Notes: generated by a model not told the origin, from the sequence alone. A DNA stretch of 60,276 nucleotides from Pelagibacteraceae bacterium AG-390-A02 (GCA_003278165.1 QCGU01000005.1:1-60276), one strand, 5' to 3'. Numbered from the stretch's first letter, positions 36,551 through 44,785 are shown. Numbers and translations are program-made.

Positions 36551-37414
36551 ATGCCAGAATTACCAGAAGTAGAAATTGTTAGACAATCTTTGGATAAAAA
36601 AATTAAACAAAAAAGTATTAAAAAAGTAATTATTAGAAATAAAAATCTTAGATTTCCGGTTCCAAAAAATTTAAGTTCTTTTTTAAAGAATAAAAAAATT
36701 AATAAGGTTGATAGATTTTCTAAGTATTTAATATTGAGTTTTAAAAGTGGAGATTTCTGTTTGATACATTTGGGGATGTCTGGAACAATCCATATCATTG
36801 ATAATAAAAAAAAAATAAAATTTACCAATGCTAGTTTTTATCATTCTCCTATATTGCCAAAAAAACATAATCATATTGAGTTAATATTTAATACTTTAAA
36901 AGTAATTTATAATGATCCAAGAAGATTTGGTTTTTTTGAGTTAGTAGAAAATAATAAAAAATTAAAAAATAGATTTCAAAATTTAGGACCAGAGCCATTT
37001 AATTTAAATTTTGATACGAATTATGTTTTTAATTACTTCAAAGGAAAAAATAAAAATATCAAAACTTTTCTGTTAGACCAAAAATTTGTTTCAGGAATTG
37101 GAAATATTTATGCAAGTGAAATTTTATTTCTAAGTAAAATTTATCCATTTAAAAAAGCAAGTTTGTTATCAAGAGAAGATTGTAAAAAAATTATTTATAA
37201 TTCAAAAAAAATTTTATCAAGAGCAATTAAAAAAGGTGGTTCAAGTATTAGAGATTTTAAGGATATACGGGGATCCTCTGGAAACTATCAAAAAGAATTT
37301 AAAGTTTATCAGCAAGAAGGATTAAGATGTAAAACTAAAGGATGTACAGATACTATAAAGAAAAAAATTGTATCAAATAGATCCACTTTTTTTTGTAATT
37401 CCTGCCAAAATTAG
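36551..37414 (+). CDS. mutM: Formamidopyrimidine-DNA glycosylase (Fpg)
   Basis: Bifunctional base-excision enzyme removing 8-oxoguanine and FaPy lesions. The catalytic N-terminus MPELPEVEIVRQSLDKK is intact, with Pro2 as nucleophile. Further motifs are CLIHLGMSGTIHI, YNDPRRFGFFELVE, LGPEPF, the helix-two-turn-helix QKFVSGIGNIYASEILFLSK, and the zinc finger with four Cys in GLRCKTKGCTDTIKKK and STFFCNSC. 287 residues. An A10 tract at 36806-36815 is in frame. rpsT follows after 48 bases containing its own promoter. Confidence 0.97.
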   Translation: MPELPEVEIVRQSLDKKIKQKSIKKVIIRNKNLRFPVPKNLSSFLKNKKINKVDRFSKYLILSFKSGDFCLIHLGMSGTIHIIDNKKKIKFTNASFYHSPILPKKHNHIELIFNTLKVIYNDPRRFGFFELVENNKKLKNRFQNLGPEPFNLNFDTNYVFNYFKGKNKNIKTFLLDQKFVSGIGNIYASEILFLSKIYPFKKASLLSREDCKKIIYNSKKILSRAIKKGGSSIRDFKDIRGSSGNYQKEFKVYQQEGLRCKTKGCTDTIKKKIVSNRSTFFCNSCQN

Positions 37415-37426
37415 ATAAATATTTAG

Positions 37427-37455
37427 TTGACCGTTTTCAGTTCTCAAGCTATACC
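37427..37455 (+). promoter_or_regulatory. Sigma-70 promoter of rpsT, likely leaderless
   Basis: TTGACC (37427-37432, five of six to consensus) and TATACC (37450-37455) are spaced by exactly 17 bases. The expected start of transcription, 6-8 bases after the -10 box, falls at 37461-37463, on or next to the rpsT ATG (37463). No Shine-Dalgarno sequence lies before the ATG (ACCCCTGCGC). The mRNA is therefore probably leaderless or has a one- or two-base leader. Confidence 0.6.
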
Positions 37456-37462
37456 CCTGCGC

Positions 37463-37723
37463 ATGGCAAACACAAAATCAGCTATTAAACGTATAAGACG
37501 AATTTCTAAGCAAACAGCTGTTAATAAAGCTAGAAAAAGTAGATTTAGAAATGCATTAAAGAAAATGAATAGTTTAATTGATACTAAAAATAAAGATCAA
37601 GCATTAAAATTTTTACCTAAATTAAACTCTGAGTTGATGAAAATTGCAAAGACTGGTGTAATTAAAAAACAAAATGCATCAAGAAACGTATCAAGAATAA
37701 CTAAAAAGATTGCAGCAATTTAA
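37463..37723 (+). CDS. rpsT: 30S ribosomal protein S20
   Basis: Small 16S rRNA-binding protein. The start MANTKSAIKRIRRISKQTAV is the family's standard N-terminus and fixes the ATG at 37463; the frame is open 12 codons further upstream from a TTG, but that region is the promoter. The rest is Lys/Arg-rich helix (NKARKSRFRNALKKMNSL, ending RNVSRITKKIAAI). 86 residues, normal. rpsT immediately upstream of dnaA is a common alphaproteobacterial order. Confidence 0.97.
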   Translation: MANTKSAIKRIRRISKQTAVNKARKSRFRNALKKMNSLIDTKNKDQALKFLPKLNSELMKIAKTGVIKKQNASRNVSRITKKIAAI

Positions 37724-38038
37724 TAACCTTAAGTTGTTTCGAAGATAAATTTTACAAACACATTATATAAGATATTAATTTTTTTAAATTACTATATTTA
37801 GATTTAGTAAATCTTTGATCTCACACAATACAATTAATGTTTGATTCAATCTGTATTTGATTCAATCAATAATTTTATTTCTAAAAATATTAAAGTCAAA
37901 TTTCAAAATTTATGTCTATTAAAAAAAATATTGTGATAAATAAAACTACAATTTCAGATTTAATTTTTTTTTGATTTTGAATTTAATACTTGTTGCAAAA
38001 TTTTTTAAATAGTTCTAACTGAGACTATCCCTTAAGTT
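37724..38038. other. 315-base non-coding region between rpsT and dnaA
   Basis: Very AT-rich with no coding frame of note. It holds a palindrome AGATTTA-G-TAAATCT (37800-37814), two 12-base direct repeats (next entry) and long A and T tracts near 37920-37975. No good match to the DnaA box TTATNCACA was found on either strand, so I do not call it an origin. It must contain the dnaA promoter: a TTGCAA at 37993-37998 could be a -35 box, but no convincing -10 box follows. Its size is outstanding in a window where most gaps are under 60 bases. Confidence 0.6.
37840..37867. repeat. Two direct repeats TTTGATTCAATC upstream of dnaA
   Basis: The 12 bases TTTGATTCAATC occur at 37840-37851 and again at 37856-37867, a period of 16 bases. 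Each copy includes a GATTC, a GANTC site of the kind methylated by CcrM in many alphaproteobacteria. The spacing suggests binding of a dimer or two protein copies on nearly the same face of the DNA. Confidence 0.7.
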
Positions 38039-39457
38039 ATGAATAAATCTTTTACAAATAAAAATATTAATGATTTTGCCTCAGAAGAGCTTGATTGGCG
38101 ACTAATTCAATCTGAAATGAAGAATAAATTAGGTTTAGAAATTTATGAAAGTTGGTTAAAAAAAATATCATTTCTTGAGGAACACAATAATTATTTACTT
38201 TTATCTGTTCCAACCAGATTTATTAGAGACTGGATTACCTCAAGGTATTTAGACCAAATTCTGAAAATAATTAAATTGTATAAAAAAGGTATAATTAGAA
38301 TTGAATTTAAAATTATTGATCAAAAAGTTGATAAGGAATTAAAAGACTCAACAAATATTGAAAGTAACCAAAATGAAAATGTTTCATTTATAAAAGATTC
38401 TTATCTTCAGTATAACCAAATCGATCCAAACAAACGATTTGATAACTTTATAACTGGATCAAGCAATAAACTTGCATATGAAGCTTCTTTAAAAGTCTCT
38501 GAAACTATTTCTCATTATAATCCACTTTATATTTATGGTGGAGTGGGAATGGGGAAAACTCACTTGTTAAATTCAATTGGTTTTGAGATGAAGAAAAAAA
38601 GTAAAGTGATGTTCATTTCAGCTGAACGTTTTATGTATCAGTTTGTAAAATCAATTAAATCAAACGATATGGTTAAGTTTAAAGAATATTTTAGAAATAC
38701 TGATATTTTGCTAATAGATGATATCCAGTTTATTAGTGGTAAAGAAGCGATGCAGGAAGAATTTTTTCATACCTTCAATGCTTTGTTAGATAAAGGATCA
38801 CAAATTATTGTATCTGCTGATAGGGCACCTAATAAATTAATGCGTATTCAAGAGAGAATTAAATCTAGATTTTCAGGTGGATTAGTCGTTGATATTCAAA
38901 AACCTGATTTAGAATTACGAAAAAAAATAGTTCAAAAAAAAACAGAAGAATTAAATAATTTATATTCAGATCAGCTTCAAGTATCAAAAGAAATACAAGA
39001 TTTTATCAGCAATGAAATTTCTGGAAGCGTTAGAGAATTAGTTGGAGCAGTTAATCGAATAGTATCCTTTTCAAGAATTTATAACAAAGTTCCAAATTTA
39101 CCTGAAACTAAAGTGGTATTAAAAGATCTTTTGAATATATCAGAAAACAAAGTAACAATTGACTTGATACAGACTATTGTGTGTAAGTTTTTCAAGATAA
39201 GCAAAAATGAAATGCTTTCTTCAAGACGATCAAGATACCTTGTAAGACCACGACAGACAGCTATTTACTTAACTAAAATCTTAACTTCAAAATCCTTACC
39301 AGAAATAGGCAGAGAATTCTCGAATAGAGACCACACAACAATTATACACTCTGTTAAAACAATAGAGAAAATCAAAGAAAAAGATCCAGAAATGATAGAT
39401 AATATTAATAAACTCAAAAATCAGATTTTATATAATAATAAAGAAAATGAAATTTAA
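38039..39457 (+). CDS. dnaA: Chromosomal replication initiator DnaA
   Basis: AAA+ ATPase that opens the replication origin. Domain I (about residues 10-90) has GLEIYESWLKKISFLEE and SVPTRFIRDWITSRY. A short linker follows, then FDNFITGSSNKLAYEASLKV, Walker A in YIYGGVGMGKTHLLNSIGFE, Walker B in ILLIDDIQFISGKEAMQEEF, sensor 1 region IIVSADRAPNKL, and RLKSRFSGG-like arginine segment (ERIKSRFSGGLVVDI). Domain IV shows RPRQTAIYLTKILTSKSLPE and the DNA-binding signature NRDHTTIIHSVKTI. 472 residues. It overlaps dnaN by 11 bases. Confidence 0.97.
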   Translation: MNKSFTNKNINDFASEELDWRLIQSEMKNKLGLEIYESWLKKISFLEEHNNYLLLSVPTRFIRDWITSRYLDQILKIIKLYKKGIIRIEFKIIDQKVDKELKDSTNIESNQNENVSFIKDSYLQYNQIDPNKRFDNFITGSSNKLAYEASLKVSETISHYNPLYIYGGVGMGKTHLLNSIGFEMKKKSKVMFISAERFMYQFVKSIKSNDMVKFKEYFRNTDILLIDDIQFISGKEAMQEEFFHTFNALLDKGSQIIVSADRAPNKLMRIQERIKSRFSGGLVVDIQKPDLELRKKIVQKKTEELNNLYSDQLQVSKEIQDFISNEISGSVRELVGAVNRIVSFSRIYNKVPNLPETKVVLKDLLNISENKVTIDLIQTIVCKFFKISKNEMLSSRRSRYLVRPRQTAIYLTKILTSKSLPEIGREFSNRDHTTIIHSVKTIEKIKEKDPEMIDNINKLKNQILYNNKENEI

Positions 39458-40559
39458 TGTTAATCAACAAGATCTTCAGCAAGCACTAAATTATTGTCAG
39501 GGTGTAATTGAAAAGAGAAGTACGCTACCAATTTTATCTAATATTCTATTAGATGCCAGTAATTCTAAATTGACAATTACCGCTACAGATCTTGATTTGA
39601 TTTTTATACATCAGCTTAACAATGTTGAAATTTTAGAAGAGGGAAAAACAACAACAACCTCATCAATTATGTATGACATAATCAGAAAATTAACATCAGG
39701 AAAAAAAATTAATCTTACCCTTACTGATGTAAGTAAATTACAAGTAGAGTCAGAAAAATCTATTTTTAATTTGAATTGTATCAGTGCTACTGAGTTCCCA
39801 TTGACTGATGAAAATTTTAATGAAAATGAATTTATTATAAAATCAAAACAATTATTAAAGCTTCTTAATAAATGTAAGTTTTCTGTTTCAAATGATGAAA
39901 CTCGACATTATTTAAGTGGTATCTATTTTCACCAAACCGAAGTTGAGGATAAAAATTATTTAACAGCTGTTGCCACTGATAGTCATAGAATGTCGATTTC
40001 AAAAATCAGGCTAGAAGAAAAAATTGAATTTGATCCTATTATACTTCCTAAAAAAACAATTTTTCAACTTTGTTCATTGCTAGATAGTTATGATGGTGAT
40101 GTAAAAATATCAAACTTAAAGTCAAAAATTAAGTTTGAGCTAAATAATAGTATTTTGATTTCAAAACTTATAGATGGAAAATTTCCAAATTATATTCAGG
40201 TAATTCCTAAAAATAATCAAAAAAAATTAGAAATTGATTTAAAACTTTTCTTAAACTCAGTTGATAGAGTGGCATCCGTATCTCTGGATAAAAAAGATGG
40301 TGTAAAATTTTATTTATCAAAGGATAATCTTAATCTTTCAGTAAATAATACTAATAGTGGAGATGGAAAAGAAACATTAAATGTTAAATTTGATCACGAT
40401 TTAGAAATAAGTTTTAACTCCAGATATTTGATTGATGTAGCTTCGCAATTAGACGGAGATAGAGTTGAAATTTTCTTTAATGATACTGGTTCACCAGCTT
40501 TAATAAAAGATCCAGGTGATTTTGATAGTATTTATGTTGTGATGCCGATGAAGGGTTAG
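39447..40559 (+). CDS. dnaN: DNA polymerase III beta sliding clamp
   Basis: Ring-shaped processivity clamp. The N-terminus MKFNVNQQDLQQALNYCQGV followed by IEKRSTLPILSNILLDA is the classic opening. The middle contains ETRHYLSGIYFH and AVATDSHRMSISKIRL; the end is SPALIKDPGDFDSIYVVMPM. 370 residues, normal. The start lies within the last 11 bases of dnaA. Its stop codon interlocks with that of the opposing acyltransferase gene (TTAG at 40556-40559). Confidence 0.97.
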   Translation: MKFNVNQQDLQQALNYCQGVIEKRSTLPILSNILLDASNSKLTITATDLDLIFIHQLNNVEILEEGKTTTTSSIMYDIIRKLTSGKKINLTLTDVSKLQVESEKSIFNLNCISATEFPLTDENFNENEFIIKSKQLLKLLNKCKFSVSNDETRHYLSGIYFHQTEVEDKNYLTAVATDSHRMSISKIRLEEKIEFDPIILPKKTIFQLCSLLDSYDGDVKISNLKSKIKFELNNSILISKLIDGKFPNYIQVIPKNNQKKLEIDLKLFLNSVDRVASVSLDKKDGVKFYLSKDNLNLSVNNTNSGDGKETLNVKFDHDLEISFNSRYLIDVASQLDGDRVEIFFNDTGSPALIKDPGDFDSIYVVMPMKG

Positions 40560-41257
40560 TTTATTAAATCTAATTCTTCATAAATATTTTTTTCTAGAGT
40601 TTTTAAAAATTCATTTTTTTCTAGGCCAGCAGAAATAGGTTTCAATATTGATATAGTAATTGTTCTATTACTATTTTTGCTACCATTTTTTGGCCATACG
40701 TACCCAGAATTTATGGCCACTGGTAAACAATTTATCTTTAATTCTTCATATATTCTTGAGGCTCCTTTTTTAAATGGAGTTCTATCGTTAGGTAAAACCC
40801 TTGTACCTTGAGGAAAAATAATTAATGGACGATTTGATTGTGATATTGTTTTTGAAATATCATTAAAAAAACCTAAATTATCTTTAGTTGTTTTATTTCT
40901 ATTTATTGAAATTGATCCTATTTTTTTTAAATACCAACCAAATATTGGAATTTGAAGAAGCTCTTTCTTTAAAATAAAAACTGGTGAGTTAAAAATAGTT
41001 TGCAAATAAAAGGTTTCAAACATTGATTGATGAGAAGCAGCAATAAAAAATTTATCCTCTTTAATTATGTTTTCTTCACCCTTGATAAGGATTTTTACTG
41101 AAAGGATAAACCTTAAGCAAATACCAGTCCAGTGACCCATTAATTTGCCACCAATTAAAACAATTTTTCTTGGTAGAAAAAAGGAAGGTAAAAAAATTAT
41201 AGAAATAATAATAATTCCAGAAAAAAAAATTATCGAAAATAAAAAGTTTCTTATCAT
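40556..41257 (-). CDS. plsC: 1-acyl-sn-glycerol-3-phosphate acyltransferase (PlsC-like)
   Basis: Transfers an acyl chain to lysophosphatidate to form phosphatidate. An N-terminal hydrophobic segment (FLFSIIFFSGIIIISIIFL) anchors it in the membrane. The catalytic motif is HQSMFE within FIAASHQSMFETFYLQTIF, i.e. His-x4-Glu where the classical form is His-x4-Asp. The substrate motif LIIFPQGTRVLP and the later NCLPVAINSGYVWPK fit the family. 233 residues. It follows lysA after 11 bases, probably last in argH-lptM-lysA-plsC. Confidence 0.9.
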   Translation of the reverse strand: MIRNFLFSIIFFSGIIIISIIFLPSFFLPRKIVLIGGKLMGHWTGICLRFILSVKILIKGEENIIKEDKFFIAASHQSMFETFYLQTIFNSPVFILKKELLQIPIFGWYLKKIGSISINRNKTTKDNLGFFNDISKTISQSNRPLIIFPQGTRVLPNDRTPFKKGASRIYEELKINCLPVAINSGYVWPKNGSKNSNRTITISILKPISAGLEKNEFLKTLEKNIYEELDLIN

Positions 41258-41268
41258 TGTCTCAAAAG

Positions 41269-42483
41269 CTAAATCAAATCTTTATGCTTTTGTCTTTTTC
41301 TAATTATTTTTATTTTATTATTTTTAATTAATATTTCTAATGGTTTTGTTCTCAAATTATAATTTGAACTTAGTGACATTCCATAAGCACCTACATCACA
41401 TATTGCAATATAGTCCTTTTCTTGAAGTTCTTGAAAATTTTTAATAGTTACAAATTTGTCTGTACTTTCACATATAGGTCCTACAAATTCATAAGTTTTT
41501 TTAGAAACTTTTCTAGATTTAATAACAGGTAAAGTTTTATGGATTGCACCATATAATGCTGGTCTCATTAAATCATTCATCGCCGCATCTAATATAATGA
41601 ATTTTTTACTTTCACTGTCTTTTATATAAATAACTTTTGTAATTAATGTTCCAGAATTTCCTATTATAGATCTTCCTGGTTCAAATATAATTTTACATTT
41701 TTTATTTTTTAAAAATTTTTTAATAGCTAAATTATATTTTTTATAATTAAGTTTTTTATTTTTATCTGTGTAAGAAATTCCCATACCACCACCTAAATCG
41801 ATGTATTCAAATTCATGAGATGTTTTCTTTAAAATATTATCGACTACTTTAAGCATCTTTTCATAAGGCTTATGATCTAAAATTTGGCTTCCAATATGAA
41901 CACTTAGGCAATTAAGATTTATATTTTGTGAATTTTTGCAATAATTAATTATTTCATAAAATGTTTTTTCATTTACACCAAATTTATTCTCTTTTTTACC
42001 AGTCGAAATTTGGCTTAATGTTTTTGCATCAGTGTTAGGGTTTAATCTTAAACCTATTTTCACAATTTTATTTTTCTGTCTAGCAACTCTATTTATTTCT
42101 GCTACTTCACTTTTAGATTCTGCATTTATTAATAAAATTTTCTTATCTATTGCGTAACTTATTTCATTTGAAGTTTTACCAACTCCTGAAAAGACAATTT
42201 TTTTTGGACTAATACCTGCTTTAAGAGCCATCATCATTTCGCCAACAGACACAACATCGGCTCCAAAACCAAATTTTGATATCTCATTTATTAAATTTAC
42301 ATTGGTATTTGATTTAACTGCGAAACATATCAGTGGTGATATTGATTTAAAATTTTTTTTGAAATTTAATATATTTTCTTTTAATCTTGAATATGAATAG
42401 CAATATGTTGGAGTACCATATTTTTTCGCAATCTTTAGAAGGTCAACTTTATCAATAGATAATTTTTTATTTATGTATTTCAT
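41269..42483 (-). CDS. lysA: Diaminopimelate decarboxylase
   Basis: PLP enzyme converting meso-diaminopimelate to lysine. The PLP Lys is in PLICFAVKSNTNVNLINEIS. Other motifs are GFGADVVSVGEMMMAL, LSVHIGSQIL, the glycine loop YIDLGGGMGISYTD, FEPGRSIIGNSGTLI, the catalytic Cys in EFVGPICESTDKF, and DVGAYGMSLSSNYN near the end. 404 residues. The ATG overlaps the lptM stop as TAATG, so the two are translationally coupled. Confidence 0.96.
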   Translation of the reverse strand: MKYINKKLSIDKVDLLKIAKKYGTPTYCYSYSRLKENILNFKKNFKSISPLICFAVKSNTNVNLINEISKFGFGADVVSVGEMMMALKAGISPKKIVFSGVGKTSNEISYAIDKKILLINAESKSEVAEINRVARQKNKIVKIGLRLNPNTDAKTLSQISTGKKENKFGVNEKTFYEIINYCKNSQNINLNCLSVHIGSQILDHKPYEKMLKVVDNILKKTSHEFEYIDLGGGMGISYTDKNKKLNYKKYNLAIKKFLKNKKCKIIFEPGRSIIGNSGTLITKVIYIKDSESKKFIILDAAMNDLMRPALYGAIHKTLPVIKSRKVSKKTYEFVGPICESTDKFVTIKNFQELQEKDYIAICDVGAYGMSLSSNYNLRTKPLEILIKNNKIKIIRKRQKHKDLI

Positions 42484-42614
42484 TACACTCTATTTTTAGA
42501 GAATAGATTTAGATAAACTTGCTTTTTGTCCTCTTTGTATACAGGGTCACCTTTTTTGCCACAGGAAAATAACAGTAGCAACATAACTAATGTAAATGTG
42601 ATTTTTTTTATCAT
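42483..42614 (-). CDS. lptM: Small lipoprotein LptM/YifL family
   Basis: A 43-residue frame fills the gap between argH and lysA. It reads MIKKITFTLVMLLLLFSC, then GKKGDPVYKEDKKQVYLNLF and a short tail. This is a lipoprotein signal peptide with lipobox LFSC (Cys18), directly followed by GKKGDP, matching the CGxKGPL-type motif of the LptM/YifL family that lies beside lysA or argH in many proteobacteria. In E. coli LptM assists maturation of the LptD/LptE lipopolysaccharide translocon; the same role here is inferred. The start overlaps the argH stop (ATGA) and the stop overlaps the lysA start (TAATG), so coupling is tight on both sides. Confidence 0.88.
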   Translation of the reverse strand: MIKKITFTLVMLLLLFSCGKKGDPVYKEDKKQVYLNLFSKNRV

Positions 42615-44002
42615 TTTAGTTTCTTATATTTAGTTATCATTTTTTTAATATTTTCAAAAGAAGTTCCCCCAAAGGATTTTTTTGAATTTACAGAGTTTTT
42701 TAAATTGAAAATTTCTAAAACCTCTTCTGTCAATTTTGGTTCAATTTTTTTAAGTTCATTTAAAGTTAATTCGTTTAAATTTTTCTTTCTTTTTTCAGCC
42801 ATGTTAACAATAGCAGCCGTTTTTTGATATGCCTTTCTAAATGACATTTTGTGTTCTCTAACTAAATAATCAGCTAGATCTGTTGCCGTAATATGACCTG
42901 TATTTGCAAGTTCAAGCATTTTCTTTTTGTTCGGACTGCAATTTTTTAAAACTTCATCAAATATTTTTAAGCAATTTATTAGAGTATCATTAGAATTAAA
43001 AACCAATTCCTTATCATCTTGTAAATCTTTAAAGTAGGATAGTGGTAAGCCCTTTAGTATGGTTAGCATAGAAAAAAAATTTCCATAAGAGGTACCAGTT
43101 TTTCCTCTTAGATACTCCAGAAGATCAGGATTCTTTTTTTGAGGCATAATCGAAGAGCCTGTCACAACTTTATCAGACAAGTTGATTAAGTTAAATCCAT
43201 CTGAATTCCATATTATTAATTCCTCTGCGATTCTAGAAATATGCATTGAACATACTGAAATAGCATAAAGAAAATCTAGGACAAAATCTCTATCCGAAAC
43301 GGTATCTATTGAATTGTTAGTTGGTCTTTTAAAACCAAGTTTTTTAGATGTAAAATTTCTATCTATATTAAACGAAGTGCCTGATAAAGCTGCTACACCC
43401 AATGGACTTTCATCTAAATTATCTAAATTGTTTAAAAATCTTTTTTTATCTCTAGTGAACATTTCCACATAAGCCATTAAATAATGGCCAAATGATATAG
43501 CTTGAGCATTTTTAAGATGAGTAAATCCTGGCATTATAGTCTCTACATTTTTTTCAGCCAGTTTAATTGTGCTTTTGATTACTTTATCTATATTGTTATT
43601 AATATCTTTTGTTGCAGTTTTAATCCAAATTTTAAAATCAGTTATTACCTGATCATTTCTTGATCTAGCTGTATGAATGTATCCAGCTTCATCGCCAATT
43701 ATTTGAAATAATCTTTTCTCTATATTCATATGAATGTCTTCATATTTTTTATTAAATTCAAATTTTTTGTAAGTTATTTCTTTATAAATTTTATTTAGAC
43801 CATAAATAATTTTGTTTTTTATTTTAAAGGAAATTATCTTTTGTTTAAAAAGCATTTCAACGTGTGCAATAGATCCTTGTATATCTTCTTTGTAAAGTCT
43901 CTTGTCTATATCAATAGAATTACCAACTTTTTGAAATAGGTTTGACGCTTCCTTTTGTATTCGCGTGTTCCATATTGCTTGGTTGTTTTTATTTTTTGCC
44001 AT
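42611..44002 (-). CDS. argH: Argininosuccinate lyase
   Basis: Splits argininosuccinate to arginine and fumarate. Family motifs: IWNTRIQKEASNLFQKVGNS at the N-terminus, HTARSRNDQVITDFKIWIK, MPGFTHLKNAQAISFGHYLM, and the superfamily signature VTGSSIMPQKKNPDLLEYLR with the catalytic Ser, then GLPLSYFKDLQDDKELVF and ATDLADYLV. 463 residues, normal. First gene of the unit with lptM and lysA. Divergent from the TlpA-like gene with only 24 bases between start codons, the arrangement commonly seen in alphaproteobacteria. Confidence 0.97.
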   Translation of the reverse strand: MAKNKNNQAIWNTRIQKEASNLFQKVGNSIDIDKRLYKEDIQGSIAHVEMLFKQKIISFKIKNKIIYGLNKIYKEITYKKFEFNKKYEDIHMNIEKRLFQIIGDEAGYIHTARSRNDQVITDFKIWIKTATKDINNNIDKVIKSTIKLAEKNVETIMPGFTHLKNAQAISFGHYLMAYVEMFTRDKKRFLNNLDNLDESPLGVAALSGTSFNIDRNFTSKKLGFKRPTNNSIDTVSDRDFVLDFLYAISVCSMHISRIAEELIIWNSDGFNLINLSDKVVTGSSIMPQKKNPDLLEYLRGKTGTSYGNFFSMLTILKGLPLSYFKDLQDDKELVFNSNDTLINCLKIFDEVLKNCSPNKKKMLELANTGHITATDLADYLVREHKMSFRKAYQKTAAIVNMAEKRKKNLNELTLNELKKIEPKLTEEVLEIFNLKNSVNSKKSFGGTSFENIKKMITKYKKLK

Positions 44003-44026
44003 GATATTTAGTTATACCTAATTAAT

Positions 44027-44536
44027 ATGAGAATTTTAGCATTATTTATTTTTTTAATTACAACTGTAGAAGCTAGTGATTTACCGAACATTAAAAATAT
44101 TGTTATTCATAAAGTTCCAAAAACGTATGAAAACGTATTTTTTTTAAATAAGAAAAATGAAAAAATTAAAATTAATGATTTCAAAGGAAAATTGTTAGTT
44201 TTAAATTTTTGGGCTACTTGGTGTCCTCCGTGTAAAGAAGAGATGCCTTCATTAGACAATATGCAAGCAAATTCATCACTTAATAATTTAAAAGTTTTTC
44301 CTATTAATATTGGGAAAGAAAAACTAAATAAAGTTGAAGAATTTTTTGTAAAATTAAACTTAAAAAATTTGGAACCTTTTTTTGATCCAGAAGTAACTTT
44401 AGCGAAAACTTTCTCTCTAAGAGGAGTTCCAACATCAATATTTATAAATAAAGAGGGCGAGGAATTTGCAAGGGTTCTTGGTGACATAGACTTTAATGAC
44501 AAAGATTTTTTAAAGTGGATTAAGAAATATAATTAG
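44027..44536 (+). CDS. TlpA/ResA-like periplasmic thioredoxin
   Basis: Membrane-tethered or secreted thiol-disulfide reductase. The N-terminus (MRILALFIFLITTVEA) is a signal peptide. The thioredoxin fold has the active site in VLNFWATWCPPCKEEMPSLD, CxxC with Pro-Pro, and the cis-Pro region SLRGVPTSIFINKEGEEF. 169 residues. The WCPPC form and its place next to argH match alphaproteobacterial TlpA-like proteins, which reduce cytochrome c or copper-chaperone thiols. Its stop interlocks with the HIG1-type gene (TTAG at 44533-44536). Confidence 0.9.
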   Translation: MRILALFIFLITTVEASDLPNIKNIVIHKVPKTYENVFFLNKKNEKIKINDFKGKLLVLNFWATWCPPCKEEMPSLDNMQANSSLNNLKVFPINIGKEKLNKVEEFFVKLNLKNLEPFFDPEVTLAKTFSLRGVPTSIFINKEGEEFARVLGDIDFNDKDFLKWIKKYN

Positions 44537-44736
44537 TTTTTAAAAAAATATGCGAAAGCTACCAAGACAAGTATGGCTACAAATTGCAGCAGAACTCTAA
44601 GCTGCATTAGTTTATTTGAATATTTTTTACTTGTTTCTCCTCCTTTAAATAAAGTTCCAATACCTAAAACCAAAACTATTCCAACAGCTATTAAAAGAGC
44701 GATAGATAAAATTTTAACTAATATTCCAGAAAACAT
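44533..44736 (-). CDS. HIG1-domain-like twin-transmembrane protein
   Basis: Small two-helix inner-membrane protein. I use the Met at 44736 (MFSGILVKILSIALLIAVGI), 67 residues; the longer frame reaches into the divergent esterase gene. Helix 1 is ILSIALLIAVGIVLVLGIG, then a polar hairpin LFKGGETSKKYSNKLMQLRV, then helix 2 LLQFVAILVLVAFAYF. The SNKLMQLRVLLQ segment matches the HIG1/hypoxia-induced family, whose mitochondrial members associate with respiratory complexes. The role in bacteria is unknown to me. Confidence 0.8.
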   Translation of the reverse strand: MFSGILVKILSIALLIAVGIVLVLGIGTLFKGGETSKKYSNKLMQLRVLLQFVAILVLVAFAYFFKN

Positions 44737-44785
44737 ATTAATATTGTAGTGTGTTTTTAAAAATAAAAAACATAATAAATCATCT

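Noticed and set aside
37724..38038. Replication origin next to dnaA
   Set aside because: AT-rich and next to dnaA-dnaN, but I found no DnaA-box matches and could not compute strand skew; kept only as a regulatory region of interest.
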